Origin: Frankiales bacterium
GTDB taxonomy: Bacteria > Actinomycetota > Actinomycetes > Mycobacteriales > SCTD01
Reading direction: 5' to 3'
NCBI GenBank assembly: GCA_025966135.1
Contig: JAOPVP010000022.1
Span: 1 to 64,000 of the forward strand
DNA length: 64,000 nucleotides
Shown here piece after piece: positions 63,742 to 64,000 of this stretch. Every line of letters starts with the position of its first letter. Within the stretch, counting starts at the first letter, position 1. Under the pieces are notes generated by a model, which worked only from the letters and a program-made list of their open reading frames with translations, was not told where the DNA came from and made no database searches. Made by a program: the position numbers and the translations under genes.

Positions 63742-64000
63742 ATGCCAATGAGACCCCGCAAGCTGTGGACGCAGATCCTGGCTAGCCAGTTGGCCGTGGT
63801 GCTCATCGCTGTGATGTGCGGCTTCGGCTTGTTCCTCCGGGATCTTCGACAGGATCTCGACCGCCAGTACGAGCAAAAAGCCCTCCTCATCGCCAGGGCC
63901 AGTGCCAATGGTCGACTGATGCGGTCAGCGATGGCGAGTGGCGATCCTCAGCATCAGGTGGCGGTCCTCGCGGAACGGATGCGCACGGCCACCGGCGCGT
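63742..64000 (+). CDS. CitA/DcuS-like sensor histidine kinase (5' part)
   Basis: The reading frame opens at ATG 63742 (or 63748) and runs off the right edge. It gives 86 residues: RPRKLWTQILASQLAVVL, a membrane helix (VVLIAVMCGFGLFL) and FLRDLRQDLDRQYEQKALLIARASA. This is the typical start of the CitA/DcuS family: helix, then a PAS-like extracytoplasmic sensor of di- or tricarboxylates. The kinase core is outside. It may sense the carboxylate product of the adjacent catabolic island. Confidence 0.8.
   Translation, partial: MPMRPRKLWTQILASQLAVVLIAVMCGFGLFLRDLRQDLDRQYEQKALLIARASANGRLMRSAMASGDPQHQVAVLAERMRTATGA

Overview
The window is a 64 kb piece of a high-G+C actinobacterial chromosome. GTG starts are frequent, start and stop codons often overlap (ATGA, GTGA, TGATG), and typical actinobacterial families are present (SARP/BTAD regulator, LGFP repeats, DUF2510, mycothiol-dependent-isomerase-like protein). 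I see no insertion sequence, phage, CRISPR array or rRNA. Only general actinobacterial placement is justified.

Layout: (a) 1-1.9 kb, a cut-off MarR regulator divergent from a luciferase-like flavin oxidoreductase fused to hemerythrin. (b) 2-16 kb, a long minus-strand copper locus: SARP regulator, histidine kinase, response regulator, anchored protein, a 1727-residue multicopper-oxidase-like protein, CopC-CopD, YcnI; a secreted protein of unknown function reads away from the SARP gene. (c) 16-20.8 kb, a tightly overlapped operon of MauE-like, MauD-like and membrane proteins ending in a Tat-exported cysteine-rich protein with LGFP repeats. (d) 21-27.6 kb, small accessory genes, gene remnants, a TetR/two-SDR module, a DUF4236-DUF2510 protein and a voltage-gated-type K+ channel. 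(e) 27.6-31.7 kb, the whole selenocysteine machinery (tRNA-Sec, selD, selB, selA). (f) 31.7-36.5 kb, GntR, bicupin dioxygenase, Lrp regulator and hpd-fahA of tyrosine breakdown. (g) 36.5-42 kb, a second TetR with an MFS exporter, a phosphodiester-glycosidase-like protein, a receiver-like protein and a membrane glycosyltransferase-like protein. (h) 42-46.2 kb, zinc homeostasis: smtB-zur divergent from a zinc ABC importer with two permeases. (i) 46.3-50 kb, VOC and DinB proteins, a citrate-synthase-like lyase and an acyl-CoA ligase. (j) 50-63.3 kb, the most distinctive region: amidase plus small AtzG-like partner, divergent from a five-gene operon that resembles acetophenone carboxylase (two HyuA-like, one small zinc-type, one HyuB-like and one accessory subunit), which converges with a minus-strand set of polysaccharide-deacetylase-type hydrolase, small Cys protein, G3E GTPase and asparaginase. 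(k) An SDR remnant and the 5' end of a CitA/DcuS-like sensor kinase close the window.

Region (j) reads as one catabolic island: an ATP-dependent carboxylase or ring-opening enzyme surrounded by C-N hydrolases (imidase/allantoinase-type, amidase, asparaginase), a metallochaperone-type GTPase and a CoA ligase. The substrate cannot be read from sequence. Two other unusual assemblies are the MauD/MauE plus cysteine-rich LGFP protein and the giant oxidase, whose copper-ligand motifs appear in permuted order. At the regulatory level, two paralogous TetR repressors carry nearly the same promoter/operator design upstream of unrelated target genes.
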